A stretch of 43,580 bases of DNA. Origin: Colwellia sp. (GTDB taxonomy: Bacteria; Pseudomonadota; Gammaproteobacteria; Enterobacterales; Alteromonadaceae). Below are positions 7,458-16,027 of the stretch, in pieces; the stretch's first letter is position 1; the number at the start of each line of letters is the position of its first letter. The notes beneath the pieces were generated by a model. It was given only the letters and a program-made list of their open reading frames with translations, did no database searches and was not told the DNA's origin. The stretch covers positions 1 to 43,580 of the forward strand of contig JAPHTO010000081.1 of assembly GCA_026196955.1 (NCBI GenBank), written 5' to 3'. The position numbers and the translations under genes are program-made.

Positions 7458-7557
7458 AAAAAGATTCTTGCTCAAAAACACTCACTAATAGTGATATAAC
7501 CAGCATAGATACAGCAGGTACCATCATTAATACAAATAAAGTGCTTGAAGTTAACAT
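7456..7557 (-). CDS. 33-residue hydrophobic membrane peptide under its own sigma-54 promoter
   Basis: A small gene that ordinary length cut-offs miss. ATG at 7557 is preceded by a strong ribosome site (AAGGAAAG, 6-8 bases upstream). The product begins MLTSSTLFVLMMVPAVSML and continues VISLLVSVFEQESF before TAG: a single membrane helix of about 23 residues with an acidic C-terminal tail. Transcription would start about 75 bases upstream from the sigma-54 promoter at 7645-7660, which resembles the psp operon promoter. The nearest analogy is E. coli pspG, a small inner-membrane protein gene outside the psp operon but under the same PspF/sigma-54 control. The sequence is not recognisably PspG (about 80 residues). 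Function is unknown. Confidence 0.75.
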   Translation of the reverse strand: MLTSSTLFVLMMVPAVSMLVISLLVSVFEQESF

Positions 7558-7918
7558 GAGTCTTTCCTTATTAGTTATATTCAAATTGGCCAATAACCAA
7601 CCATTGAATTATTTAAGCTATATACGTTTAGTCGCAATAACTATTACAAAGGTTGTGCCACTGTTACAAATAAAACACAACTGATTGATAAGTAAGGAAT
7701 TATATTTTTAACGTTTGAAACAACTAAATGAATAAGGAAGGAATCTATCTTCAAAGTGGTTAAAATAACTATTTACTAGTTAAATTTACAACTAAGTGGT
7801 TTTACTCAATTTCAATGATGATTTTAGCTTTTCGATTTTGGGACAGCTATTTCCCAAATTAGAACACAAATAATAATGTTAACAGGTAAGTCACACGCAC
7901 TCGCTCATTACCTAAATT
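7558..7918. other. Intergenic region between the small peptide gene and dusA
   Basis: Contains the second sigma-54 promoter (7645-7660) and the repeated 10-mer TAGTTAAATT (7777-7786) with two AGTGGTT words around it (about 7755 and 7795), a candidate activator region. The rest is AT-rich without a gene I can support. Confidence 0.5.
7645..7660 (-). promoter_or_regulatory. Sigma-54 promoter of the 33-residue peptide gene
   Basis: Minus strand reads TGGCACAACCTTTGTA: TGGCACA, four-base spacer, TTGT. Spacing matches the sigma-54 consensus exactly and the bases downstream (AATAGTT) match those at the psp operon promoter. The distance to the ATG at 7557 is about 88 bases. Confidence 0.87.
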
Positions 7919-8896
7919 TTATTGGCTTACTTTCAGGAAAGCTTCTTTTAACGTATTACCATTAGCACCTGCTTGCCCTGCACACTCACTTAAATAGCGC
8001 CGATATTGACGAGCACCCGCTAAACCATTACAAAGCCCTAACATATGACGGAGTACGTGCCACGCTCGATTATTACCATGTTCAGGTTTAGTACTGACAT
8101 AATCATCAACATATTCAGCCATTAAATTGATAATTTGTTCACGAGAAATAACATCTTTTTCAACACCGTAAATTTGTTGATCCGCTGTTGCGAGCATATA
8201 AGGACTATTATAAATTTCACGTCCAATCATCACACCATCGATATGCTGTAAATGATCATTAGCTTCTGCAAGTGTTTTAATACCACCATTGATAGAGATT
8301 TCAAGCTCAGAAAAATCTTGTTTTATCTGATAAACCCGCGAGTAATCAAGCGGAGGAATATCGCGATTTTGCTTTGGGCTTAAGCCGCTAAGCCAAGCTT
8401 TACGTGCATGAATAATAAAGTGCTGACAACCCGCACTAGACACTTGCTCTATAAATGTATGTAAAAATGCATACGAGTCTAGATCATCAATACCAATACG
8501 TGATTTAACCGTAACAGGCACATTAGTGGCGGCTTGCATTTCACTCACACAATCTGCAACCAGTTGCGGCTCAGCCATTAAACAGGCGCCAAAACGGCCG
8601 TTTTGTACGCGATCAGACGGGCAACCTACATTAATGTTAATTTCATCATAACCATGCTGCTCAGCAATTTTTGCACACTCGGTCATGTCTTTAACATTGC
8701 TTCCACCCAGTTGAAGCACTAACGGATGCTCAGCCTCGTTATAAGAAAGGTAATCCCCTTTGCCATGTAAAATAGCCCCCGTTGTCACCATTTCGGTATA
8801 AAGCACAGTGTGAGCTGACATTAAGCGGTAGAAATAGCGACAATGGCGATCTGTCCAATCGAGCATGGGTGCGACAGAGAGTTTGTGAGAAGTCAT
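7919..8896 (-). CDS. dusA: tRNA-dihydrouridine(20/20a) synthase DusA
   Basis: FMN enzyme that reduces U20/U20a in the tRNA D-loop. The TIM-barrel signature LSVAPMLDWTDRHCRYF opens the protein, followed by NVGCPSDRVQNGRFGACLM with the catalytic cysteine, then VTVKSRIGID and the FMN-phosphate region ISINGGI...GVMIGREIY. The full subfamily pattern matches DusA rather than DusB or DusC. I place the start at ATG 8896 (MTSHKLS), giving 325 residues; the frame is open to 8938 but those 14 residues (PSNFHFKGF...) are outside the family. It is monocistronic. Confidence 0.95.
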   Translation of the reverse strand: MTSHKLSVAPMLDWTDRHCRYFYRLMSAHTVLYTEMVTTGAILHGKGDYLSYNEAEHPLVLQLGGSNVKDMTECAKIAEQHGYDEININVGCPSDRVQNGRFGACLMAEPQLVADCVSEMQAATNVPVTVKSRIGIDDLDSYAFLHTFIEQVSSAGCQHFIIHARKAWLSGLSPKQNRDIPPLDYSRVYQIKQDFSELEISINGGIKTLAEANDHLQHIDGVMIGREIYNSPYMLATADQQIYGVEKDVISREQIINLMAEYVDDYVSTKPEHGNNRAWHVLRHMLGLCNGLAGARQYRRYLSECAGQAGANGNTLKEAFLKVSQ

Positions 8897-9027
8897 AGAA
8901 TTAACAATAAAACCTTTAAAATGAAAATTACTCGGCAAGATATAAACAATACAGAATTTACGCGGATTATACTGGTTTTAGCAGTGTTAAACAAAAATAA
9001 CCGCCAATGGCAGGTTAAGTTATTTCA

Positions 9028-9063
9028 CCTCAATTGAACAACTAACATTCTGTTCAATTGAGG
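9028..9063. terminator. Perfect 13-bp stem-loop downstream of the DUF4382 gene
   Basis: CCTCAATTGAACA (9028-9040) pairs perfectly with TGTTCAATTGAGG (9051-9063), loop 10. It lies 12 bases beyond the stop of the minus-strand lipoprotein gene. The T-rich stretch lies on the gene side rather than after the stem, so it may be a processed 3' end rather than a classical terminator. Confidence 0.5.
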
Positions 9064-9075
9064 ATCATATAAAAA

Positions 9076-10110
9076 TTAAGACTCAGTAAAGTTTTGAACA
9101 AGCTGACTATTCGCTTCAATAGTGACGCTATGCATTTGTGCTTCGGGGTTGGCAATCATGATTGCATCATACTCTTCTGAATCATCATTTACCGCACTGC
9201 ATGAAAATGCCACGGTATAATTACCCGCTGGTAAATGCGAAAAATTATAATTATAGTCCGTGCCATCAAAGGTTAATGAGTCTGATGCATAAGGCATAAT
9301 AGCATTATCAGGAACAACATTTTCAGCGACATCGGGGTCAAACTCATCGGCTAAAACGGCTTCATCAGCAACATCACCTTCATACAAGTAAACCACCTTG
9401 CCATGATCTGAGTCTTCTTGATAGACGGTTTCACAACCCTCCCCCACGGTAAGTAAGTTTGCATCAACTGTACCGACTAGCGAGCCAACACTCGTACTGT
9501 CAACAATTCTAATGCCATGCGGCTTCAAATTATAAGAAGCACCATTAGCTGTTGATGTCATTGAAGATCTTAAGTTAAATTCAATGGTATAAGCTTGCTC
9601 TGAGTCCTCACTCACATTAAAGCCGCCAAGTTTTAATTTATTGCTCGGGGTTTTTAGAGTTTTGATACCTTCAGCATCAACGACCCAACAAAACTCTGTG
9701 CTACCATTTTGATTTTGCGGACAACCAGAAGTATTGAGTATTAAGTTTTGATATTCCCCCATCGCAACTTCAACATTCTCAATAATGAGTTTTTGCTCAC
9801 CATTTTGATATGCCATTAAATCAATGGTCATTGTCGTTGGATTTCCGTCATCATCTAAGATAGGAAAATCAAGCCCTGAATTATCGTCATCATCATCTCC
9901 TGCTGATTTTAATGTAATAGAGCTAAAAGTGACATTAACTGCGGTGACTGAATCGGAAGGCGCGTCTGAAATAGAAAATGAAATAACTGGCAACGGACTC
10001 GGAGCAGGATCAGGCGCTGGCGTAGGTGCTGGTTCAGATGTCTCAGTAGTAGAGCTACCGCCACCGCAAGACATCAAAAAAAAGGACAGCAAAACTAAAA
10101 ATAATCGCAT
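9076..10110 (-). CDS. DUF4382 domain lipoprotein
   Basis: A 344-residue exported lipoprotein. The lipobox is LMSC with the acylated cysteine at about residue 15, followed by GGGSS and a proline-rich linker (PAPTPAPDPAPSPLP). The DUF4382 domain begins with ISFSISDAPSDSVTAVNVTFSSI, including an acidic DDDDD loop, and a C-terminal beta-rich part (from about residue 210) carries SHLPAGNYTVAFSC, like a carboxypeptidase-regulatory or prealbumin-type fold. DUF4382 proteins are surface lipoproteins of unknown role in marine bacteria. It appears to be a single gene. Confidence 0.87.
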   Translation of the reverse strand: MRLFLVLLSFFLMSCGGGSSTTETSEPAPTPAPDPAPSPLPVISFSISDAPSDSVTAVNVTFSSITLKSAGDDDDDNSGLDFPILDDDGNPTTMTIDLMAYQNGEQKLIIENVEVAMGEYQNLILNTSGCPQNQNGSTEFCWVVDAEGIKTLKTPSNKLKLGGFNVSEDSEQAYTIEFNLRSSMTSTANGASYNLKPHGIRIVDSTSVGSLVGTVDANLLTVGEGCETVYQEDSDHGKVVYLYEGDVADEAVLADEFDPDVAENVVPDNAIMPYASDSLTFDGTDYNYNFSHLPAGNYTVAFSCSAVNDDSEEYDAIMIANPEAQMHSVTIEANSQLVQNFTES

Positions 10111-10226
10111 AGACTTACCTTAATATTGTCAAAAATAATAGTTATCAAAAGTTCGTAAGTATTCATGAAAAACTTTCACATTAACGTTTAGTATAGCCTG
10201 TCTTTGTTATGCCATCATCTGCAAAG

Positions 10227-11609
10227 TTAATTTTCTAAAATATCCATCGCTTCAATATTAACAATTTCACTACGATTTAAGGTTATTTTAAAGCGTTGTA
10301 AATTTTCTCCCTGCTTGTCAACATTACGCAGAATAAGGTTAATTTGATAGCGACGCTCAACTGCTTGACTCGATATTTTTTGCCCTTCTAAATTATACAA
10401 GCGTCCGGCGCCTTTTTTTAAAAAACGAACAAAGGGCGTTAGGTTGAAAAATATCTGTTGCTGAATTTCGTCATATCCCGGTAAAAACTCTTTCGCTAAC
10501 ACTTTATTATCACAACGAAAATGCAGTAAGCGCGCTGCTTGCTTATTTTGTTGTCGACGTTGTTGGAATAGTGCATTCACCGTTTTAGGTAAATCTTTGC
10601 TGCTAATATACTCTAACCACAAAATTTGGCTCAAAATACGCTTTTGATTAACACTATGTCGAAATACGTTTTGCCACTTTGGGCGGCCTTTTTGAATTTT
10701 GCGCCAAATAAGGCTAGTAAGATCTTCTTTAAAGGTTTCTCGCAAGCCATATATCAAGCCTAAAAAAGCAATCAATGCTAGTGTGACTTCGGTAAAACTA
10801 GAGCGAGCATTAAGCACAAGCAACATGACAAAAGCCATAATCACCGCAGTAACACCACCACGCACTAAGCGCTTTAAATTCAAGTCTAAGTAGCGAGTTT
10901 GTTTTTTAAAGACAACACCATATTCAATGAGTCGCTGTAGCAAGCGCATTTTGTTGGTAATACGATTTGGATCGTCTAGGGTGACTTGCGAATTGTATTT
11001 ACACTCAATGCGGTAATTATTCTCATCGCGACAAAAGGTAAATAAAAACTCTCGCTCTGTGGAAAAGTCACTGCTTTTAGGGCCTTTAGACAACAGCTTT
11101 AAAAATGATTGCTCAATATGCCAACTCAAATAGTTATCCGCATTTTCAAAAAAAGAGCTGAGCTTACTGTCTGATGGTGTATAACGGCGCAATTTTTTCG
11201 TTAAATTGGTAATTTGCTCTGCAAGTTCAATGGCGGCAGGGTAAAATTCTTCAGCCGTTTTAAGCTTCAAGGTTTGCTTTATATCGGCATCAAGAGCAAT
11301 TTTCAACTGATAGGAATATAGGTTTAAATTCAAACGGTAATCGCTTTGCTCGCCCTTATTCTCACCTTCAAAACGTTGACTGATAAAGCGGCTTCGCACC
11401 AAAGGAAGGTGTATTTGATCGGAATAATACGCGCTATGGCTTTTAACATTACTATAAAAATAGTCTTCAATATTTAAGGTGCTTGGGCTAATTCCCATTT
11501 CAACGGGTAGTGAAAAGTAAAGATCAACACGTTGCTGTGCTTGTGGCAGCAACTGGTGACTTATTTTAATGGATAAATTCTCGTCTTGAGACAGTTTTAC
11601 CTTATTCAC
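10227..11609 (-). CDS. Conserved-looking membrane protein of unknown function
   Basis: A 460-residue protein I do not recognise. It has no signal peptide. Two adjacent transmembrane helices lie in the middle (about residues 252-270, GVTAVIMAFVMLLVLNA, and 276-293, TLALIAFLGLIYGL), so both large domains face the cytoplasm. The N-terminal part (1-250) is basic and mixed alpha/beta; the C-terminal part holds basic helices (QRRQQNKQAARLLHF) and ends in beta-like repeats (YQINLILRN, RFKITLNRSEIVNIEAMD). Reading frame, codon use and the intact 460 codons support a real gene. It stands alone between the lipoprotein and the acyltransferase. Confidence 0.8.
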   Translation of the reverse strand: MNKVKLSQDENLSIKISHQLLPQAQQRVDLYFSLPVEMGISPSTLNIEDYFYSNVKSHSAYYSDQIHLPLVRSRFISQRFEGENKGEQSDYRLNLNLYSYQLKIALDADIKQTLKLKTAEEFYPAAIELAEQITNLTKKLRRYTPSDSKLSSFFENADNYLSWHIEQSFLKLLSKGPKSSDFSTEREFLFTFCRDENNYRIECKYNSQVTLDDPNRITNKMRLLQRLIEYGVVFKKQTRYLDLNLKRLVRGGVTAVIMAFVMLLVLNARSSFTEVTLALIAFLGLIYGLRETFKEDLTSLIWRKIQKGRPKWQNVFRHSVNQKRILSQILWLEYISSKDLPKTVNALFQQRRQQNKQAARLLHFRCDNKVLAKEFLPGYDEIQQQIFFNLTPFVRFLKKGAGRLYNLEGQKISSQAVERRYQINLILRNVDKQGENLQRFKITLNRSEIVNIEAMDILEN

Positions 11610-11713
11610 GCCTTATTAACTCTCCTTCATTGGTTTATGACATATATCCTCTCTCGTTTAAGCATAGCAATAAAGTGACTGATTAATCTGCTTAATTTAG
11701 TTGCTTTTTCGAT

Positions 11714-12790
11714 CTAAATTTTAATAAATATTTTACCTTGATAAAGTTTTAACGAAACAAACCAAAATAAAACCACATGACTCAAAGCAAACAAAAAAGA
11801 GGCGAGTGTGGGCTCAGCGATCAGCTTAAATTGCTCATAAAGCCAGCCATAAAGAGTGCTGTCGTTTATTGGTATATTCAAATAAACGGTAGTAAACAAA
11901 AAAGAGAGTACATAAACAAAGAGTGGATTTGTGCCATACACCAATAATGGTGAAACTAGCTTTTCATGACCTTTAATATCAATAAGCCAAACAAAAGCGG
12001 CCAACAAAAGACAAGCAAAGCCAGTAGTGTATATAACGTAAGAGCTAGTCCATAAAGATTTATTAATGGGTAAAAATAAACTCCATAAAGCGCCAAAGCC
12101 AATGGCAAGGCCACCAATAAGAATGAGTTTAATGACACTCGCATTTTTATCTTTAATGCTGGTTAAATACCGCGTTAGCTCAAAACCCAACAACATATTC
12201 ACCACCGCAGGTATAGTGCTAAGTAATCCTTCAGGCTCAAAACTTACCCCACGCATGGTATACATATGATTTGCCCCTAGCGTGGCTAAATCAAGTTGTC
12301 GAATAATGTTCCCTTCTATCGTTAAGCCAGCTTCTCCTACACTTAACAGTAGTCCCCAGTAAGCCAATAAAATGATTGTTGAAATTATAAAAATGCCGCG
12401 ACGATTGAGTAATAAAACAAGACTTGCGCCAATAACGTACGCTATACCAATACGTTGCAGCACTCCCATAATTCGCCATTCTTCAATGGGTGTATTAAAC
12501 GGAATAACATTAAGCATAAAACCAATGAAAAACATGATAAAGCCACGCTTTAAAATTCTTAAAAATTGCTCTGGCGTAGCTGCAAAATTACTTTTTCTAA
12601 AAGAGAAAAACATCGCGGAGCCAATAATAAATAAGAAAAAAGGAAAGACGAGATCGGTTGGTGTAAGCCCATGCCAGTCAGCGTGCAATAAAGGCGCATA
12701 CACATGTGACCAAGTACCTGGCGTATTAACTAAAATCATCAAGGCGATGGTAATACCTCTAAAGGCATCAAGGGCTAAATAACGGGTCAT
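11714..12790 (-). CDS. NagX/HGSNAT-type membrane acyltransferase (DUF5009/DUF1624)
   Basis: Polytopic membrane protein of 358 residues with about ten helices. The N-terminus RYLALDAFRGITIALMILVN and the segment HADWHGLTPTDLVFPFFLFIIG are diagnostic of the family of heparan-alpha-glucosaminide N-acetyltransferase. The histidine of the H-G-L-T-P-T-D-L segment is conserved in the human enzyme region that carries the acetyl group. In Shewanella and related marine bacteria the homologue NagX is associated with N-acetylglucosamine use, but no nag genes are nearby. Start: ATG 12790 with GGAATAA upstream; the extension to 12823 adds LKIKPFIGIN without family similarity. No partner genes are visible. 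Confidence 0.87.
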   Translation of the reverse strand: MTRYLALDAFRGITIALMILVNTPGTWSHVYAPLLHADWHGLTPTDLVFPFFLFIIGSAMFFSFRKSNFAATPEQFLRILKRGFIMFFIGFMLNVIPFNTPIEEWRIMGVLQRIGIAYVIGASLVLLLNRRGIFIISTIILLAYWGLLLSVGEAGLTIEGNIIRQLDLATLGANHMYTMRGVSFEPEGLLSTIPAVVNMLLGFELTRYLTSIKDKNASVIKLILIGGLAIGFGALWSLFLPINKSLWTSSYVIYTTGFACLLLAAFVWLIDIKGHEKLVSPLLVYGTNPLFVYVLSFLFTTVYLNIPINDSTLYGWLYEQFKLIAEPTLASFLFALSHVVLFWFVSLKLYQGKIFIKI

Positions 12791-13001
12791 ATTTATTCCA
12801 ATAAATGGTTTTATTTTCAACAAAAAGTTTTTTTAACGCAAAAATGATAGCGCTGTCATTTCATTGATAGTAACAAAAAATCAGCTAAATAATAGTTATT
12901 TCATCAGATATTTTATCAATGTGGTTCAACTATCAGAATTCATTGGCAATAAGATTCCCTACGCTAATTTAAGCAACGAAAACTCGCCGCTTGGAAGTGA
13001 C

Positions 13002-13030
13002 TTGGGTATAAATCACAATAATGCTACACT
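13002..13030 (+). promoter_or_regulatory. Probable sigma-70 promoter of zur
   Basis: TTGGGT (13002-13007), 17-base spacer, TACACT (13025-13030), about 37 bases before the zur ATG. No convincing Zur palindrome overlaps it. Confidence 0.45.
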
Positions 13031-13066
13031 GAGCAAAATCACCTATGAATCAGTATAAAAATACCA

Positions 13067-13525
13067 ATGACCGCTCCTTCTTCACATGACTCATCCTATG
13101 TAAAGTTATTAGCGCAAGCCCAGCAAGTTTGCCAAAAAAAAGGCGCTCGTTTAACGAAAGTGCGCGAGCAAGTTTTTGTGCTGCTTGCCCAACACGAAGG
13201 GGCTGTTGGTGCTTATGATTTATTAGATGAACTGAAAAAGATAGATCCTGCAGCAAAACCTGCAACCATATACCGCGCTTTGGACTTTTTATCTAAACAA
13301 GGTTTTGTTCACAAAATAGAGTCGATAAATGCCTTTGTGATGTGTCATCATTTCGGTGATTGTAATCACCCTGTACAGTTACTTATTTGCGATCAATGTG
13401 GTCATGTAGAAGAAATACAGTCAAACAATTTTGATTTAGCGCTAAGATCAATGGCTGATGCCAATGGCTTTACCATCAGTCATCAAATCGTTGAAGCTCA
13501 CGGTCATTGCAAAACTTGCCATTAA
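13067..13525 (+). CDS. zur: Zinc uptake regulator Zur (Fur family)
   Basis: A 152-residue Fur-family repressor. The winged-helix part includes LTKVREQVFVLLAQHEGAVGAYDLL and the recognition region KPATIYRALDFLSKQGFVHKIES. The structural zinc site is made by CDQCG (about 108-112) and the C-terminal CKTCH. The sequence MCHHFGDCNHPVQLLICDQCGHVEE matches Zur rather than Fur. Zur with zinc represses zinc uptake genes. Neighbouring genes are not obvious Zur targets, although the rpmE-encoded L31 in this window is the zinc-ribbon type whose paralogue is often Zur-controlled elsewhere. Monocistronic. Confidence 0.93.
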   Translation: MTAPSSHDSSYVKLLAQAQQVCQKKGARLTKVREQVFVLLAQHEGAVGAYDLLDELKKIDPAAKPATIYRALDFLSKQGFVHKIESINAFVMCHHFGDCNHPVQLLICDQCGHVEEIQSNNFDLALRSMADANGFTISHQIVEAHGHCKTCH

Positions 13526-13600
13526 TAACTGCTACTAATCCCATTAATTAACCCTTTTATCTCAAAAAACTTATCCTTGTTATCAAACTTGCCATCAATA

Positions 13601-13609
13601 TGGTATAAA
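13601..13609 (+). promoter_or_regulatory. Possible extended -10 promoter of the M1 peptidase operon
   Basis: TGGTATAAA forms an extended -10 about 55 bases before the start codon at 13664. No good -35 hexamer is present at the right distance. Confidence 0.35.
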
Positions 13610-13663
13610 GTTCGGCTATCAGGTGGTTTTATACTCAAAATAATAAATACTCTTTGGAAAGCT

Positions 13664-16027
13664 ATGAAATATTCATTATCTACAGCACTTATTTGTCTAT
13701 CTGTTGCTTTTTCTGGCAGCTTAATTAGTACAAGTACACAAGCAAAAAGCACTATTGCTGACGACAAATTCCGTCAACTTGCAGAAGTTTTACCCACGCC
13801 CAATGTTTACCGAACCGCCTCAGGTGCGCCTGGACATAAGTACTGGCAACAGCAAGTTGATTACAAGATTGACATTAAACTTGATGATAAAACTCAGCAG
13901 TTGACTGGCTATGAAACCTTAAATTATCAAAACAACTCGCCTGACACCTTGCGTTATATCTGGCTACAACTGGATCAAAATAAATTAAAGCGTAATGGTG
14001 ATTCAGCATTAGCTCAGTCAACAGCAACACTTAAAAAAGAAACTTACACCAGTGTTCGCAACATGATTGAAAGACCAAAGTTTGAAGGTGGCTACAATAT
14101 CACTAAGGTCACTGACAGCAACGAAAAACCATTACACTATGTCATTAACGGCACCATGCTACGCATTGATTTGCCCAAGCCATTAAAATCAGGTGACGAT
14201 ACTGAATTTAATGTTGAATGGAACTACCAGTTACATGAACAAAAAGTATTGGGTGGCCGCTCAGGTTATGAATACTTTAAAGAAGACGACAACTATTTAT
14301 ATGAAGTAGCCAGCTGGTTCCCACGTGCTGTGGCTTATTATGATGTGATGGGCTGGCAGAATAAGCAGTTTTTAGGGCGTGGTGAATTCACACTTGAATT
14401 TGGTGACTACGATGTAAAAATCACCGTTCCTGCTGATCATATCGTTGCCGCAACAGGTGTATTGCAAAATGCCAAGAAAGTCTTAACTAAAGCACAGCGC
14501 AAGAGGCTAGAAAAAGCAAAAACCGCTAAAAAACCAGTGCATATTGTTACCGTTGATGAAGCATTAGCAAATGAAAAGTCTCGTGCAACCAAAACTAAAA
14601 CTTGGCATTTTAAAGCGAAAAATGTTCGCGACTTTGCTTTTGCCTCAAGTAGAAAGTTCATCTGGGACGCACAAGGTTATAACGAAGGTGGCACTGACAC
14701 TATGGCCATGTCTTTCTACCCTAATGAAGGTAACCCTTTATGGGAGAAGTATTCTACCGAAGCTATTATTCATACCATGGAGCAATACAACAAATATACC
14801 TTTGCCTATCCTTACCCAGTATCAATCTCAGTAAATGGTCCTGTCGGTGGTATGGAATACCCGATGATCACTTTTAATGGTCCACGTCCGACTTTAGATA
14901 AAAAAACGGGTGAAAAAACTTACTCAAGACGCACAAAATACGGCTTAGTTGGCGTTATTATTCATGAAGTCGGTCATAATTACTTCCCAATGATTGTCAA
15001 TTCAGATGAGCGTCAATGGACTTGGATGGATGAAGGTTTAAATACTTTCCTACAATTTGTTGCAGAGCAAGCTTGGGAAGAAGGATACCCTTCTCGTCGT
15101 GGCGATGCTGCAAATATCACTAGCTACATGAAAAGTAACAATCAAGTACCGATCATGACCAACTCTGAATCCATTTTGCAATTTGGTAATAACGCATACG
15201 GCAAGCCAGCAACGGCGTTAAATATTTTGCGTGAAACCATTATGGGTCGCGAGTTATTTGATTTTGCTTTTAAAGAATACGCTCAGCGTTGGAAGTTTAA
15301 ACGCCCTACCCCTGCCGATTTTTTCCGTACTATGGAAGATGCCTCAGCGGTTGATTTAGATTGGTTCTTCCGCGGCTGGTTCTACACAACAGATCATGTT
15401 GATATTGCCTTAGGTAATATTCATTTATACACAGCTGACAGCCAAAATCCCGATACAGAAGAGGCTTGGTTACGTGCCTTAGACAATGAAAAACCAGAGT
15501 ATGTTTCTAGCATTTTGAACAAAGGTCAATGGGTTAGAACGCAAGATAAACCTGAATTATTAGACTTTTATAACGAGCATGATGAATTCACTGCCACCAA
15601 CGCAGCACGCAATAAATACAACGCGAGCAATAAAAAACTTGAGCAATGGCAAAAAGACTTATTACTTAATCAAAGTAACTTCTACTTAATTGATTTTGAA
15701 AATAAGGGTGGTTTAGTCATGCCTATTATTTTAGATATTACTTATGCTGACGGCAGTACTGAGCATATGAAATTGCCTGCTGAAATCTGGCGTTTAAACT
15801 CAAAGAAAACATCAAAGCTATTAATTCGTGATAAGGAAATTACCGCCTTAGCTATCGACGCAAAATGGGAAACTGCTGACGTTGATGTAAACAACAACTA
15901 CTGGCCAGCTCGCCCTATTAAATCTCGCTTTGAACTGTATAAGAAAAAGAAAAAAGATATGATGCGCGATTACAATAAAGCATTAAAACCTGTTGATGAG
16001 CCAGCAAAAGAAGACACTGACAGTTAA
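13664..16027 (+). CDS. Exported M1-family zinc metallopeptidase
   Basis: Gluzincin aminopeptidase-like protein of 787 residues. Signal peptide about residues 1-26 (KYSLSTALICLSVAFSGSL, cut after TQA). The zinc site is HEVGH at 434-438 followed by the third ligand E457 in WMDEGLNTF, exactly the HEXXH-x18-E spacing of family M1. The upstream GGMEYP replaces the GxMEN substrate-binding loop, as in many bacterial M1 relatives. The C-terminal segment is long, lysine-rich and beta-rich. Start chosen at ATG 13664, with GGAAAG before it; the frame is open further upstream to 13577 but lacks a signal peptide there. The DUF6702 gene starts inside its stop codon (TAATG), so the two are translationally coupled. 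Confidence 0.93.
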   Translation: MKYSLSTALICLSVAFSGSLISTSTQAKSTIADDKFRQLAEVLPTPNVYRTASGAPGHKYWQQQVDYKIDIKLDDKTQQLTGYETLNYQNNSPDTLRYIWLQLDQNKLKRNGDSALAQSTATLKKETYTSVRNMIERPKFEGGYNITKVTDSNEKPLHYVINGTMLRIDLPKPLKSGDDTEFNVEWNYQLHEQKVLGGRSGYEYFKEDDNYLYEVASWFPRAVAYYDVMGWQNKQFLGRGEFTLEFGDYDVKITVPADHIVAATGVLQNAKKVLTKAQRKRLEKAKTAKKPVHIVTVDEALANEKSRATKTKTWHFKAKNVRDFAFASSRKFIWDAQGYNEGGTDTMAMSFYPNEGNPLWEKYSTEAIIHTMEQYNKYTFAYPYPVSISVNGPVGGMEYPMITFNGPRPTLDKKTGEKTYSRRTKYGLVGVIIHEVGHNYFPMIVNSDERQWTWMDEGLNTFLQFVAEQAWEEGYPSRRGDAANITSYMKSNNQVPIMTNSESILQFGNNAYGKPATALNILRETIMGRELFDFAFKEYAQRWKFKRPTPADFFRTMEDASAVDLDWFFRGWFYTTDHVDIALGNIHLYTADSQNPDTEEAWLRALDNEKPEYVSSILNKGQWVRTQDKPELLDFYNEHDEFTATNAARNKYNASNKKLEQWQKDLLLNQSNFYLIDFENKGGLVMPIILDITYADGSTEHMKLPAEIWRLNSKKTSKLLIRDKEITALAIDAKWETADVDVNNNYWPARPIKSRFELYKKKKKDMMRDYNKALKPVDEPAKEDTDS

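Noticed and set aside
12864-13058. 64-residue plus-strand frame upstream of zur
   Set aside because: It covers the probable zur promoter, has low-complexity composition and no ribosome site.
12500-13066. A Zur-box palindrome near zur or the NagX-type gene
   Set aside because: No inverted repeat close to the known Zur operator was seen; a genome-wide motif search would be needed.
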